From the NCBI GenBank assembly GCA_016938685.1, contig JAFGUD010000365.1:1-61964 (forward strand): DNA of 61,964 bases. Reading direction: 5' to 3'. Both the position numbers and the translations under genes were made by a program. This document shows, piece by piece, positions 18,004-27,161 of this stretch. The first letter of the stretch is position 1; each line of letters opens with the position of its first letter. Origin of the DNA: Bacteroidales bacterium (GTDB lineage Bacteria > Bacteroidota > Bacteroidia > Bacteroidales > JAFGUD01). The notes under the pieces are model-generated. The model made no database searches. It was not told the DNA's origin and was given only the letters and a program-made list of their open reading frames with translations.

Positions 18004-19551
18004 ATGCGTTATTTTTTGTTAATATTATTTGTCGGACTTACTTTTGTTGTGAAATCTCAACCAGACGAAGTGAACCCAAATGGATACAACGTATTTTATT
18101 ATCCCAATGGTTTTAAATTGAGCGAAGGCAATCTAAAAGATGGAAAACCTGATGGATATTGGATTACTTATCATGTAAATGGAAATAAAAAATCTGAAGG
18201 GAACAGGAAAAATTTTATGCTCGACAGTGTCTGGACTTTTTACCAGCAAAATGGAGATACTTCTGAAATTATTAATTATAATCTGGGGCAAAAAAATGGG
18301 TTTTATTTTAAATTTCAAAACAACAACGATACCTTATCTGATAATTTTTTAGAATCAAAGGAATTATATGTTGATGATAAAAAGCAAGGTTTTTCTTATT
18401 ATTATTATCCTTCCGGAAAAATTAAATTTAAAGCAGAATATGTGAATAACAATAAGCACGGAAATGCTTATGAATATGCGCAAGATGGAACATTAACAGC
18501 AATTGAAGAATACAGATATGGTAATTTAGTAAGTAGAAAAGCTGTAAACAGACTTGATAAAAACAATCAAAAAACCGGAAATTGGGTTGAGGTTTTTGAT
18601 AATGGGAAAGTAAAATCAGAAATAAATTTTGTCAGCGGAATGCCCAATGGTAGCTACAAAGAATATTCTCCAACTGGTAAAATTTTAAAATTTGAAAAAT
18701 ATGAAAACGGTAAAATGATTAGTTCTGTTGAGCGTCCAAAATATGATACTTTAAGAAGTGCAAATATTAAGATTGACAAAGAATACTATTCAAACGGAAG
18801 AATTAAATCTATAAAAAATTATAAAGATTCATTAGCTTTTGGAACTCATATTTTTTATAATCCTGATGGCACAATTCAAATAGCAATTGAATATAACGAT
18901 TTAGGTTTAAAGAGCGCAGAAGGTATTTTAGACTCGCTCTCAAATAAACAAGGTTCTTGGGAGTACTTTTTTGATGATGAAACTAGAAAAGCTTTGGGTG
19001 AATATAAAGATGATAAAAAAATAGGAGAATGGATTTATTATTACGAATCAGGAAAAATTATGCAAAAAGGAACTTATGATGACAATTTACCAGATGGAAA
19101 ATGGTCTTGGTTTTATGAAGATGAAAGTGTATTACGTGTTGAAAACTATTTTCTGGGAGCACGTTCTGGTTTAATGTATGAGCTTTCTCCACAAGGTGAT
19201 ACAGTTGTTAAAGGTAAATTTGATGAAAACGACGAAATAGGTAAATGGATTTTTAATATAGGTGATGAATATCAGGAAGGTGAATTTTATTTTGGTCAAA
19301 AAACAGGTACATGGAAAACTTATTATTTTCCTGAAATGCGCCTAAAATCTATAATAAATTATTCTGAAGGAAAAAAACAAGGAAAATACAAAGCGTATTA
19401 TATGAACAAAAAATTACAGGAAATGGGATCCTATGCTAGTAATGAAAAAAATGGTAAATGGTCTTATTTTTACAATGATGGATCTATTGATTATTCAATT
19501 ACATATAATTACGGTGAAATAATTAAAGTTAACGATGAGAAAATTAAATAA
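18004..19551 (+). CDS. Secreted MORN-like repeat protein (YwqK-like)
   Basis: The 515-residue product has a signal peptide (MRYFLLILFVGLTFVVKS) and then roughly twenty repeats of about 23 residues of the pattern YYxNGxxKxExxYxxxxxxGxWxxY, the antitoxin_YwqK/MORN_2 type. Such repeats form a long beta structure, probably in the periplasm or at the cell surface. The database name refers to a Bacillus toxin-antitoxin pair, but no toxin gene is present here and the protein is exported. The role is unknown. It ends nine bases before ruvB and probably shares its transcript. Confidence 0.82.
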   Translation: MRYFLLILFVGLTFVVKSQPDEVNPNGYNVFYYPNGFKLSEGNLKDGKPDGYWITYHVNGNKKSEGNRKNFMLDSVWTFYQQNGDTSEIINYNLGQKNGFYFKFQNNNDTLSDNFLESKELYVDDKKQGFSYYYYPSGKIKFKAEYVNNNKHGNAYEYAQDGTLTAIEEYRYGNLVSRKAVNRLDKNNQKTGNWVEVFDNGKVKSEINFVSGMPNGSYKEYSPTGKILKFEKYENGKMISSVERPKYDTLRSANIKIDKEYYSNGRIKSIKNYKDSLAFGTHIFYNPDGTIQIAIEYNDLGLKSAEGILDSLSNKQGSWEYFFDDETRKALGEYKDDKKIGEWIYYYESGKIMQKGTYDDNLPDGKWSWFYEDESVLRVENYFLGARSGLMYELSPQGDTVVKGKFDENDEIGKWIFNIGDEYQEGEFYFGQKTGTWKTYYFPEMRLKSIINYSEGKKQGKYKAYYMNKKLQEMGSYASNEKNGKWSYFYNDGSIDYSITYNYGEIIKVNDEKIK

Positions 19552-19560
19552 TGAGTAAAA

Positions 19561-20577
19561 ATGGAGAATAGAAATCCTGATATAGTTAATACAGACTTGG
19601 AATTTGAGAATAAACTTAGACCTCAAAGATTTTCCGATTTTAGCGGACAACAGAAAAATGTTGAAAACTTGTTAATATTTGTTGAGGCTGCCAAAATGCG
19701 TGGCGAAGCATTGGATCATGTTTTACTTCACGGGCCTCCAGGGTTGGGAAAAACCACTTTGTCTAATATTATTGCGAATGAATTGGGAGTTAGTATGAAA
19801 ACAACTTCCGGACCTGTACTTGAAAAACCTGGAGATTTAGCCGGATTGTTAACTAATCTTGAAGAAAAAGATGTGCTTTTTATTGACGAAATTCACAGAT
19901 TATCCCCAATTGTAGAAGAATATTTATATTCGGCAATGGAAGATTACACTATTGACATAATGATAGATAAAGGTCCTAATGCTCGTTCTATTCAGCTGAC
20001 TTTAAATCCTTTTACTTTGGTTGGTGCTACTACTCGTGCCGGTTTATTAACAAGTCCTTTAAGAGCAAGATTTGGAATAAAATCATTATTGGAATATTAT
20101 GATTATCAGGTGCTTGCAGGTATTATTAACCGTTCTGCTCACATTTTGAATGTAGAAATAAATTCAAAAGCTGCTCAAGAAATTGCTCTGCGAAGTAGAG
20201 GAACTCCCCGAATTGCAAATGCTCTTCTGAGGAGAGTTAGAGATTTTGCTCAGGTAAAAGGTACCGGAAAAATTGACCTCGAAATTACTAAGTATGCCTT
20301 AGATGCTCTTAATATAGATACTAAAGGTTTAGACGAAATGGACAACAAAATTTTAACAACTTTAATAGATAAATTTAAGGGTGGGCCTGTTGGGCTTTCT
20401 ACAATTGCAACTGCTGTTGGAGAAGAAGCCGGAACTATTGAAGAAGTTTACGAACCATTTTTGATTATGCAAGGTTTTTTAAAAAGAACTCCTCGTGGAA
20501 GAATGGCTACGGAGTTGGCTTACAAACATTTAGGTCGTAATATAATCATAAATCCCGATTATCCTTCTATTTTTTAA
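19561..20577 (+). CDS. ruvB: Holliday junction branch migration helicase RuvB
   Basis: RuvB is the hexameric AAA+ motor that drives branch migration of Holliday junctions together with RuvA. Walker A is [10 protein letters not shown] (about residues 59-68) and Walker B is LFIDEIHRL (about 106-114). The [16 protein letters not shown] sensor region follows, and the winged-helix C-terminus reads [13 protein letters not shown]. The 338-residue length is normal. The start is an ATG at 19561 with no Shine-Dalgarno sequence. ruvA and ruvC are not nearby, which is common in this phylum. Confidence 0.98.
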   Translation: MENRNPDIVNTDLEFENKLRPQRFSDFSGQQKNVENLLIFVEAAKMRGEALDHVLLHGPPGLGKTTLSNIIANELGVSMKTTSGPVLEKPGDLAGLLTNLEEKDVLFIDEIHRLSPIVEEYLYSAMEDYTIDIMIDKGPNARSIQLTLNPFTLVGATTRAGLLTSPLRARFGIKSLLEYYDYQVLAGIINRSAHILNVEINSKAAQEIALRSRGTPRIANALLRRVRDFAQVKGTGKIDLEITKYALDALNIDTKGLDEMDNKILTTLIDKFKGGPVGLSTIATAVGEEAGTIEEVYEPFLIMQGFLKRTPRGRMATELAYKHLGRNIIINPDYPSIF

Positions 20578-20586
20578 CAAAATTTG

Positions 20587-20618
20587 TACATTTGCGGTCT
20601 TTTAAATTTATAATTTTG
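20587..20618 (+). promoter_or_regulatory. Possible promoter of the M23 peptidase gene
   Basis: Two matches to the Bacteroidota -7 element TAnnTTTG lie before the peptidase start at 20664: TACATTTG at 20587-20594 and TAATTTTG at 20611-20618. Neither has a perfect TTTG at the usual 19-base distance, so one of them at most is likely real. The gap between ruvB and the peptidase is 86 bases. Confidence 0.4.
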
Positions 20619-20663
20619 CGCAATTAAATTCGAACAAATATAATTTGAAATAAATATTTTTTT

Positions 20664-21512
20664 ATGGCTAAAAAAGAAAAAAAAACAAACGCTAAAACGA
20701 AGAAAAGGTATAGATTGGTTATTCTTGATGAAATATCTCTGAAAGAAAGATTCAACTTCACAATGACAAAAGGAAATCTTTTTACTTATGTTGGTTCTTT
20801 GATTATTCTAATCGGTTTTTTAGTAGTTTTATTATTTATTTTTACTCCTCTAAAATACTTTTTACCACCTGTTGATAATTATAAATTGGAGAAAAGTATT
20901 ATACAAAATACAATTTTGATTGATTCGCTAGAAAAAGAAATTCTTCTTAGAGATGGATATTATGCCCAGATTAGTAGTATTATTAAGGGAGAAGATATTC
21001 AAAGCTATGGATATTCTGATTCTTCTAATGTAAATTCTCTTCTTACGCAAGAACAAAAAGATTCTATTTTGAATGAACTTCTTGATCGGGACGAACAAAG
21101 TTTAAATCAAATTAGAGAAAATGATTTGAATGGCGTTGAAAAATCCAATTTTCAAATACCTGTTTCCGGCGGAGTTGTTTCAAATGAATTTAATGCAGCC
21201 AAAAATCATTACGGAATTGATTTGGTTGCTCAGCAAAATGAGCCGGTGCTAGCTACTTTGGCCGGAACTGTTGTTCTTGCTACATGGAGCTTAAATTCAG
21301 GATATATTATTCAAATTCAGCATTCTAATAATTTAATTTCTGTTTATAAACACAACGGAGAATTACTTAAAAAGGAAGGAGATAGAGTTATCGCAGGAGA
21401 ACCTGTTGCGCTTGTTGGAAACACCGGAGAAAATTCAACAGGACCTCATTTGCATTTTGAAATTTGGCAAGACGGAGTTCCTATTAATCCAGCTAATTTT
21501 ATAAATTTCTAA
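20664..21512 (+). CDS. Membrane-anchored M23 peptidoglycan endopeptidase
   Basis: One transmembrane helix (about residues 40-62) follows a basic cytoplasmic tail with KKEKKTNAKTKKR, and a short coiled linker leads to a C-terminal LytM domain. The zinc motifs are intact: NHYGIDLVAQ supplies HxxxD and HLHFEIWQDG supplies HxH. It should cut peptide crosslinks in peptidoglycan at the outer face of the inner membrane. This contrasts with the degenerate EnvC-like protein at 6353. It is followed 11 bases later by dxr. Confidence 0.93.
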   Translation: MAKKEKKTNAKTKKRYRLVILDEISLKERFNFTMTKGNLFTYVGSLIILIGFLVVLLFIFTPLKYFLPPVDNYKLEKSIIQNTILIDSLEKEILLRDGYYAQISSIIKGEDIQSYGYSDSSNVNSLLTQEQKDSILNELLDRDEQSLNQIRENDLNGVEKSNFQIPVSGGVVSNEFNAAKNHYGIDLVAQQNEPVLATLAGTVVLATWSLNSGYIIQIQHSNNLISVYKHNGELLKKEGDRVIAGEPVALVGNTGENSTGPHLHFEIWQDGVPINPANFINF

Positions 21513-21523
21513 AGTATTTTATC

Positions 21524-22669
21524 TTGAAAAAAATAGCAATTTTAGGCTCTACCGGTTCAATAGGAAGACAAACAATTGATGTTGTTGAAAATAACTCCGA
21601 TAAATTTGAAATAGTTGTTCTTACTGCTAATACAAATTATCGTTTGCTAATTGAACAAGCAAAAAAAGTAAAGCCTAAATTTGTTGTTATTGCCGAAAAA
21701 GAACACTACCCTACTGTTAAGGAAGCTCTTTTTGAATTTGATATAAAAGTATTAGCCGGAATTAACGAAGTTGCAAATGTTGCTACAATAACCGAAGTTA
21801 ATTTTGTTATTGTTGCATTGGTTGGATATTCGGGACTTTTACCTACTATGAAAGCCTTAGAAAATAACAAACAGGTTGCACTTGCTAATAAAGAAGCACT
21901 AGTTGTTGCAGGTGAATTGATTACAGACCTTGCTTACAAAAAAAATATTAGTCTTTTGCCTATTGATTCTGAACATTCTGCTATTTTTCAGTGTCTTGTA
22001 GGTGAAAATTTAAAAGAAATTGAAAAAATTTATCTTACAGCTTCCGGTGGACCTTTCCGAGGTTGTACAACAGAGCAACTAGGAACAGTCACAAAAAAGC
22101 AGGCTTTGAAGCACCCAAATTGGTCAATGGGAGCTAAAATAACAATAGATTCTGCAACAATGATGAATAAAGGTTTGGAGATGATAGAAGCAAAATGGCT
22201 TTTTGATTTGCAACCAAAACAAATTGATGTAATTGTTCATCCTCAATCGATTATTCATTCTATTGTACAATTTATTGATGGCTCAATGAAGGCACAAATG
22301 GGACTGCCTGATATGAAGCTCCCTATTCAGTACGCAATGTCTTATCCAGATAGAATATATTCTCCTTTTCTTAGATTTTCATTTTTAGATTATCCTGAAT
22401 TATCATTTGAATACCCTGATTATGAGGTGTTTAAAAATTTAAAATTAGCTATTTATGCTCTTGAAAAAGGAGGAAATATTCCTTGTGTTTTGAACGCAGC
22501 TAACGAAATAGCAGTGAAGCAATTTTTGCAGGAAAAAATTTCATTTTTGCAGATTCCTGAAATTATTGAAAAAACCATCGAAAAATTTGATTTTAAAGAG
22601 CATCTTTCCCTCGAAAATTACATTGAAACAGACACTGAGGCAAGAAGAATCGCAGAAAATATACTGTAA
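21524..22669 (+). CDS. dxr: 1-deoxy-D-xylulose 5-phosphate reductoisomerase
   Basis: Dxr makes 2-C-methyl-D-erythritol 4-phosphate in the non-mevalonate isoprenoid pathway, using NADPH. The N-terminal GSTGSIGRQTIDV binds the cofactor, and NKEALVVAGE, PIDSEHSAIFQCL and HPNWSMGAKITIDSATMMNKGLE are the substrate and metal blocks. The 381-residue length is normal. The start is TTG at 21524; no ATG lies close enough to keep the Rossmann motif at the N-terminus. It is 11 bases from the M23 gene, so the two are probably one transcript. Confidence 0.97.
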   Translation: MKKIAILGSTGSIGRQTIDVVENNSDKFEIVVLTANTNYRLLIEQAKKVKPKFVVIAEKEHYPTVKEALFEFDIKVLAGINEVANVATITEVNFVIVALVGYSGLLPTMKALENNKQVALANKEALVVAGELITDLAYKKNISLLPIDSEHSAIFQCLVGENLKEIEKIYLTASGGPFRGCTTEQLGTVTKKQALKHPNWSMGAKITIDSATMMNKGLEMIEAKWLFDLQPKQIDVIVHPQSIIHSIVQFIDGSMKAQMGLPDMKLPIQYAMSYPDRIYSPFLRFSFLDYPELSFEYPDYEVFKNLKLAIYALEKGGNIPCVLNAANEIAVKQFLQEKISFLQIPEIIEKTIEKFDFKEHLSLENYIETDTEARRIAENIL

Positions 22670-22757
22670 TTCCTAAATAATAATTTTAAAGTAATATTCT
22701 AAAATTCAGAGCTTTATATGGATTTAAAACTTTAATTTATTATTTTTTTCATTAAAA

Positions 22758-22790
22758 CTTGCTTATTGTAAAAAAATGTTCTTATCTTTG
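22758..22790 (+). promoter_or_regulatory. Promoter of initiator tRNA
   Basis: TATCTTTG at 22783-22790 matches the Bacteroidota -7 consensus TAnnTTTG. CTTG at 22758-22761 is a one-mismatch -33 element with a 21-base spacer. The tRNA begins 15 bases after the -7 box, which fits a short leader. The tRNA-Cys gene at the other end of the window has an identical TATCTTTG box. Confidence 0.65.
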
Positions 22791-22804
22791 CAACACAAAA
22801 ATAT

Positions 22805-22876
<72 letters not shown>

Positions 22877-22882
22877 CTAAGT

Positions 22883-22923
22883 AATCCTTTTAAGTCTCTG
22901 ACTTGGAAGGATTTTGTTTTTTT
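22883..22923 (+). terminator. Rho-independent terminator after tRNA-fMet
   Basis: AATCCTT (22883-22889) pairs with AAGGATT (22907-22913), and AAGTC pairs with GACTT inside it through two T-G wobble pairs. A T-rich tail follows at 22914-22923. It starts seven bases after the tRNA. Confidence 0.85.
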
Positions 22924-23057
22924 AGGGTGTAAATTAAATGAAAATAGTCAAAATTTTTTATACGCAAAATTTTCAATTTTATTTAAAAGTTTTGTTTTCC
23001 CCTTTAATTACCAGCTTTCTGGAAATTCATTTTTAAAATAATTGTATATTTGTGCCT
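22924..23057. other. Noncoding gap between tRNA and tandem repeats
   Basis: This AT-rich stretch holds no reading frame I trust. A TATATTTG at 23045-23052 matches the -7 promoter element but has no -33 partner at the right distance, and nothing obvious is encoded after it. Confidence 0.5.
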
Positions 23058-23147
23058 TGTACTCTGTTCATTGTTCATTGTTCATTGTACTCTGTTCATT
23101 GTTCATTTTACTCTGTTTATTGTCCATTGTACTCTGTTCATTGTTCA
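23058..23147. repeat. Tandem repeat, four units of TGTACTCTGTTCATTGTTCAT
   Basis: Four imperfect units begin at 23058, 23086, 23107 and 23128. The spacings are 28, 21 and 21 bases, all multiples of a 7-base sub-repeat TTGTTCA. The array touches the pncB stop codon. It looks like a slippage-prone VNTR; it has no CRISPR-like spacers. Confidence 0.85.
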
Positions 23148-24311
23148 TTAATCTAAATCCAGAGTTTTTTTAGCAATAGTAATAGTTTCCTCATCTCCGG
23201 TATGTTTTCCTTTTGAGTCCGATAGTTTGATAGTTGGAATCCACTCCCACCCTTCCGGTTCTGCTTCGGTTATTTTTATAACAATATTCAATGGTTTTAC
23301 GCCAACATCATTTGTTAAATTTGTACCTATACCGAACGAAAATTTTATTTTTCCTTTGCAATGGTTAGTAATTTCCTCAACTTTTTCGGGATTAAGAGCA
23401 TCTGAGAAGACAATTGACTTTGAAAGTGGGTCTATTCTAAGGCTTTTGTAGTGAGCTATTGTTTTTTCTGCAAACTCTATCGGATCACCTGAATCCTGAC
23501 GAACTCCGTCAAATAATTTCGCCAATTTTGTGTCAAAAGCTCTAAAAAATGCTTCGGTGGTAAAAGTATCGGAAAGTGCAATTCCTAAATCTCCACGGTA
23601 AATTTTCACCCAATTTTCGAGAGCTAGTTTGTTTGCCATTTTAAAGCCATATTTAGCTCCGTGAAACATGAACCATTCATGAGCGTGCGTTCCTATCGGA
23701 ATAAGGTTGTATTTATATGCAAAGTAAACATTACTTGAGCCCACAAAAGAGTTTGGTGCGGTTTCTTTTAATGTTTTAACAACTAAATCATGATTTATAT
23801 GCGAAAATCTTCTTCTTGTTCCAAAATCAGCAAAACTAATTTCCATATTTTTAAAAATTTCTGCTTTTTCTGATGTAATTTCAATAATTTTTTCTTCCTC
23901 AAAAGGTTCTGCTCCTGTCATCTTGAAATAAAGTTCTGATATTAAAGCCATTAATGGTACTTCCCACATTACTGTTCTGTACCAAAAGCCTTCAATTTCT
24001 ATATCTAAATCCCCCTGATATTGAGAAATTTTTACTTCTTTTGGGTTAAATTTGTAACCTGTTAGAAAATCAAAATATGTTGGTGGCAAATAATAGCATG
24101 TTTTTTGAAGAAATTCTTTTTCAGGAACCGAAAGTTCTATTTTAGATAAATTGTTAACAGCTTCTTGCAGTTCTTCTGCAAATCCGTTAGGAAATTTTGT
24201 TTTTCCACGGTTTATAAATTCGTATTTCACTTTTGCTCTTGGAAATAAGTTTATTATTGCATTTTGCATTGTAAACTTGTACAAGTCGTTATCAAGTATA
24301 GAATGTATCAT
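23148..24311 (-). CDS. pncB: Nicotinate phosphoribosyltransferase
   Basis: PncB joins nicotinate and PRPP, using ATP, to form nicotinate mononucleotide for NAD salvage. The N-terminus has the family pattern LDNDLYKFTMQNAI, and FGTRRRFSH with the GTHAHEWFMFHGAKY block supplies active-site residues including the phosphorylated histidine region. The RQDSGDP segment binds PRPP. The 387-residue length is normal. It is transcribed toward a tandem repeat and the fMet tRNA, convergent with them. It lies 5 kb from nadA, which is a separate NAD route. Confidence 0.96.
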   Translation of the reverse strand: MIHSILDNDLYKFTMQNAIINLFPRAKVKYEFINRGKTKFPNGFAEELQEAVNNLSKIELSVPEKEFLQKTCYYLPPTYFDFLTGYKFNPKEVKISQYQGDLDIEIEGFWYRTVMWEVPLMALISELYFKMTGAEPFEEEKIIEITSEKAEIFKNMEISFADFGTRRRFSHINHDLVVKTLKETAPNSFVGSSNVYFAYKYNLIPIGTHAHEWFMFHGAKYGFKMANKLALENWVKIYRGDLGIALSDTFTTEAFFRAFDTKLAKLFDGVRQDSGDPIEFAEKTIAHYKSLRIDPLSKSIVFSDALNPEKVEEITNHCKGKIKFSFGIGTNLTNDVGVKPLNIVIKITEAEPEGWEWIPTIKLSDSKGKHTGDEETITIAKKTLDLD

Positions 24312-24404
24312 GGTTGTTTAGTTTAAAAATTTATCTCAAATTTATAAAAAATTTGTAGATTGCAGAAAAATAAATTTTCAATATAAAAAACAATAAATTT
24401 TATT

Positions 24405-27107
24405 ATGAAACGTATCAGATTTCTTTTTTTTATTGGTTTAATTCTAGTTACAATGCCATTTTTTTCTTTTTCGCAAGGAGCGATGAGTGGAAATGGTTTA
24501 TTTGTAGCTTCTGTTTTTAAAGAAAATAGTGTAATTCAGGTGCATAAGTTTATGACAAAAGAACTTATTCGCAAAATCCCATTTAAAACGTCAACTGCTA
24601 TTGATGAGGTTAAAATGGCTTATTCCGGCAAATATATGTATGTCAGACAGGGAAAAACGTTTACTGTTTTTGATGTAATGATGGAAAGTTCAGTTGTTAC
24701 TATTAGTGGTGCTGAACAGGTAATTTTTCCGAAAGATGCTGAGTTCTTCTATGTTCTAAAATCGGGTGTAGTATATCAATACGATTGTACAAATGGCAAG
24801 GTTTTACAAACTTTTGTTTCGCCAAGTGGTTACAAAATTATTGAAATAGTAATGGGTGAAAATGATAATTATTTCGCAGCAAAATCTACAAATAAAGTTT
24901 TTATTTATGATGTTACTAATACTAAATACAAAAAAGAATTTGTTGGTAGTGATGTAAGGTTTAGAAATGACGGACAATATTTTACTGTTTTTTATTCCAA
25001 TGATGAAGTTGTACGAGTAACTATATATAAATTAGAAACTTTATATCAGGAACGAGCTATTTTGAGTACAACTTTGCTTGAAAAAGAATCTCCTGGAAGT
25101 AAGTTATTCCCTACCCGCTCGTTTATCAGTTCCGACGGCAGATATGTGGGTTTGTACACGGCAAATGGAGTAAAAGTTGAGATTTATGTTTTTGATATAA
25201 TGATCGGAAATAAAGTTTGGACAATTAATAATTTTTCAAATACAGCAAATGAGCTTTATCCACAGGATTGGGCTTCTCCGTTTAATATGATTGCTTATGG
25301 AGAGCATCTTATGGCTGGAGAATACAGTATTCCGGCACAATCAAGTCAGGCTTTGGGACTTAGAATTGATAATTTTACAGAATCTCTGCAATTATCAGAA
25401 GAAAACCAGGAAAAAAACAGAAATATTTCAAATGATTTTCATTATGTCGTTGTTCAGGTTGGTTCTGATATGTATGTTCGTGACAGCAGGTTACCCAATA
25501 AAAAAATCACATATCAAGGAGTAGAATTTATTTGTTTCAGCGAAGATAGTCAATATATGTTTGTCAAAAAGGACGGTTCTGTAAATGCAATAGTTACTGC
25601 TCAAATTAGCAGTTCGTTACAAAATAATTCCTCTGCGAAATTATATGAATTTGATAGAACTCTTTCTGCTACTCAAACCGAAGCTATTATCACAAAAGAT
25701 GCCACGCCTCCAAAGGGCTTTGCGTTTTTTTATGTTAACAACACAAAACAAATAGTTCAGGTTGATACCGCAAAACTGCATTATACTTTCCGTTCAATGA
25801 ATGTAAATGACAATAATGTTGAGCTAATGGTAAATATTGTTGATGCAAATGGTAATGATTTTATTGGTGCAACAGATCCTAGCTGGAAATATATTTGGTG
25901 TAATTTATTGCTTGAAAATCCTACTGGAAGTGTAAACCAGGTAAACGATTTTGTTGTAGAAGAAGTATTTGAAGAAGCTACAACTGCTTATGCCTTAATT
26001 CTTGACCACAGCGGTTCTATGGGAGATAAGCGCGCAAATGATTTGCAATTTGGTGCTTGGGATTTGGTAAATCATAAACGACCACAAGACGGATATCTGC
26101 TAATTAAATACGATAATCATGTAAGGTTAGAAAATGGTTTGACGAAAGAAAAATCATTGATTAGCAGGAAGTTAACTAACACAGGAGTTTCTGGTTACGG
26201 AGGAGGAACAGCTTTGGTTGATGCTACTTATTTGGGTGTGAAAAAATTAATAGATGCAAAAGGATATGAAAAGAAGGTAATAATTTTATTTACAGATGGT
26301 TATGAAAATGCGTCTTTGTTTTCTAAGTATGAACTTTTGACAGAAGCCAGAGCTAATAACATTGAAATAAACGTAATTGGATTTGGAGATCAGGTAAACG
26401 AACAATATTTAATGTCTTTGGCGTATAACACCGGCGGAATGTATGTTCATTTGTATGATACAAAAGATTTAAGAAAAGTTTTCCGGGATATTGATTTTAA
26501 GCGAAAACATTATTACAAAGTTAAGTTTAAAACACAAGTTAAAGGCAAACATTTGGCATTTTTGCAATTATGTCAGGACCAGTTTAAGCATGATTCTCTT
26601 TGGGTTCCATTTGATAATTCAGTAGAAAAGAATAGAATAGATGAAAGAGATTTAGTTTTACCCGTTAAGCCAAAAGAAATTCATTTAACTCAATTTAATA
26701 AGCTTAAAATACCTATAAATCCTGTTTTGAAACCTGTTTCGGATAAAAAAATGACAAAAGAATTTAGTGAAATTCATTTTCCAAATATTCTTTTTGCCAC
26801 AGCAAGCGAAAAAATAATTAGTTCAGAAGCTGCCGGAATTGACGAAATAGTAAAATTTATGCGAAAATATCCGTTTGTATTTTTAGAAATACATGGACAT
26901 ACTGATAATGAAGGTACTTCCGATTTTAATAGAGAATTATCCGTAAAAAGAGCAGAAGCAGCAAAAAATTTGATTGTAAAAGCAGGAATTGCTCCGGGTA
27001 GGGTGGTTACAAGAGGTTTTGGTGATACTAAGCCGGTTGCATCAAATGAAACGGAGGAAGGAAAAGCAAAAAATAGAAGAATAGAATTTCACATTTTTAT
27101 TCAATAA
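24405..27107 (+). CDS. VWA and OmpA domain envelope protein
   Basis: The 900-residue protein begins with a signal peptide ending near FSFSQ. Residues about 30-480 are beta-rich and repeat-like, probably a beta-propeller. A von Willebrand A domain follows (about 525-700) with a MIDAS start DHSGSMGD at 534 and GGGTALVDATY. The C-terminus (about 786-900) is an OmpA domain, with the peptidoglycan-binding region HGHTDNEGTSDFNRELSVKRA. It should be periplasmic and wall-bound. A terminator follows at 27128. The role is unknown; the order propeller-VWA-OmpA suggests a scaffold or adhesion protein. Confidence 0.85.
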   Translation: MKRIRFLFFIGLILVTMPFFSFSQGAMSGNGLFVASVFKENSVIQVHKFMTKELIRKIPFKTSTAIDEVKMAYSGKYMYVRQGKTFTVFDVMMESSVVTISGAEQVIFPKDAEFFYVLKSGVVYQYDCTNGKVLQTFVSPSGYKIIEIVMGENDNYFAAKSTNKVFIYDVTNTKYKKEFVGSDVRFRNDGQYFTVFYSNDEVVRVTIYKLETLYQERAILSTTLLEKESPGSKLFPTRSFISSDGRYVGLYTANGVKVEIYVFDIMIGNKVWTINNFSNTANELYPQDWASPFNMIAYGEHLMAGEYSIPAQSSQALGLRIDNFTESLQLSEENQEKNRNISNDFHYVVVQVGSDMYVRDSRLPNKKITYQGVEFICFSEDSQYMFVKKDGSVNAIVTAQISSSLQNNSSAKLYEFDRTLSATQTEAIITKDATPPKGFAFFYVNNTKQIVQVDTAKLHYTFRSMNVNDNNVELMVNIVDANGNDFIGATDPSWKYIWCNLLLENPTGSVNQVNDFVVEEVFEEATTAYALILDHSGSMGDKRANDLQFGAWDLVNHKRPQDGYLLIKYDNHVRLENGLTKEKSLISRKLTNTGVSGYGGGTALVDATYLGVKKLIDAKGYEKKVIILFTDGYENASLFSKYELLTEARANNIEINVIGFGDQVNEQYLMSLAYNTGGMYVHLYDTKDLRKVFRDIDFKRKHYYKVKFKTQVKGKHLAFLQLCQDQFKHDSLWVPFDNSVEKNRIDERDLVLPVKPKEIHLTQFNKLKIPINPVLKPVSDKKMTKEFSEIHFPNILFATASEKIISSEAAGIDEIVKFMRKYPFVFLEIHGHTDNEGTSDFNRELSVKRAEAAKNLIVKAGIAPGRVVTRGFGDTKPVASNETEEGKAKNRRIEFHIFIQ

Positions 27108-27127
27108 AAAAATTTAAAAGAGTTTTA

Positions 27128-27160
27128 CGCTGATAGCAAGATTGTTATCAGCGTTTTTTT
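27128..27160 (+). terminator. Rho-independent terminator after VWA-OmpA gene
   Basis: CGCTGATA (27128-27135) and TATCAGCG (27146-27153) form an 8-bp stem with a 10-base loop, followed by seven T. It lies 20 bases after the VWA-OmpA stop and directly before the stop of the convergent glycosyltransferase gene. Confidence 0.85.
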
Positions 27161-27161
27161 A

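Noticed and set aside
18004..19551. Toxin-antitoxin system based on the YwqK name
   Set aside because: The protein is exported, has no partner toxin gene and is very long for an antitoxin.
23058..23147. CRISPR-like array near tRNA-fMet
   Set aside because: Units are contiguous or nearly so, with a 7-base sub-repeat and no unique spacers.
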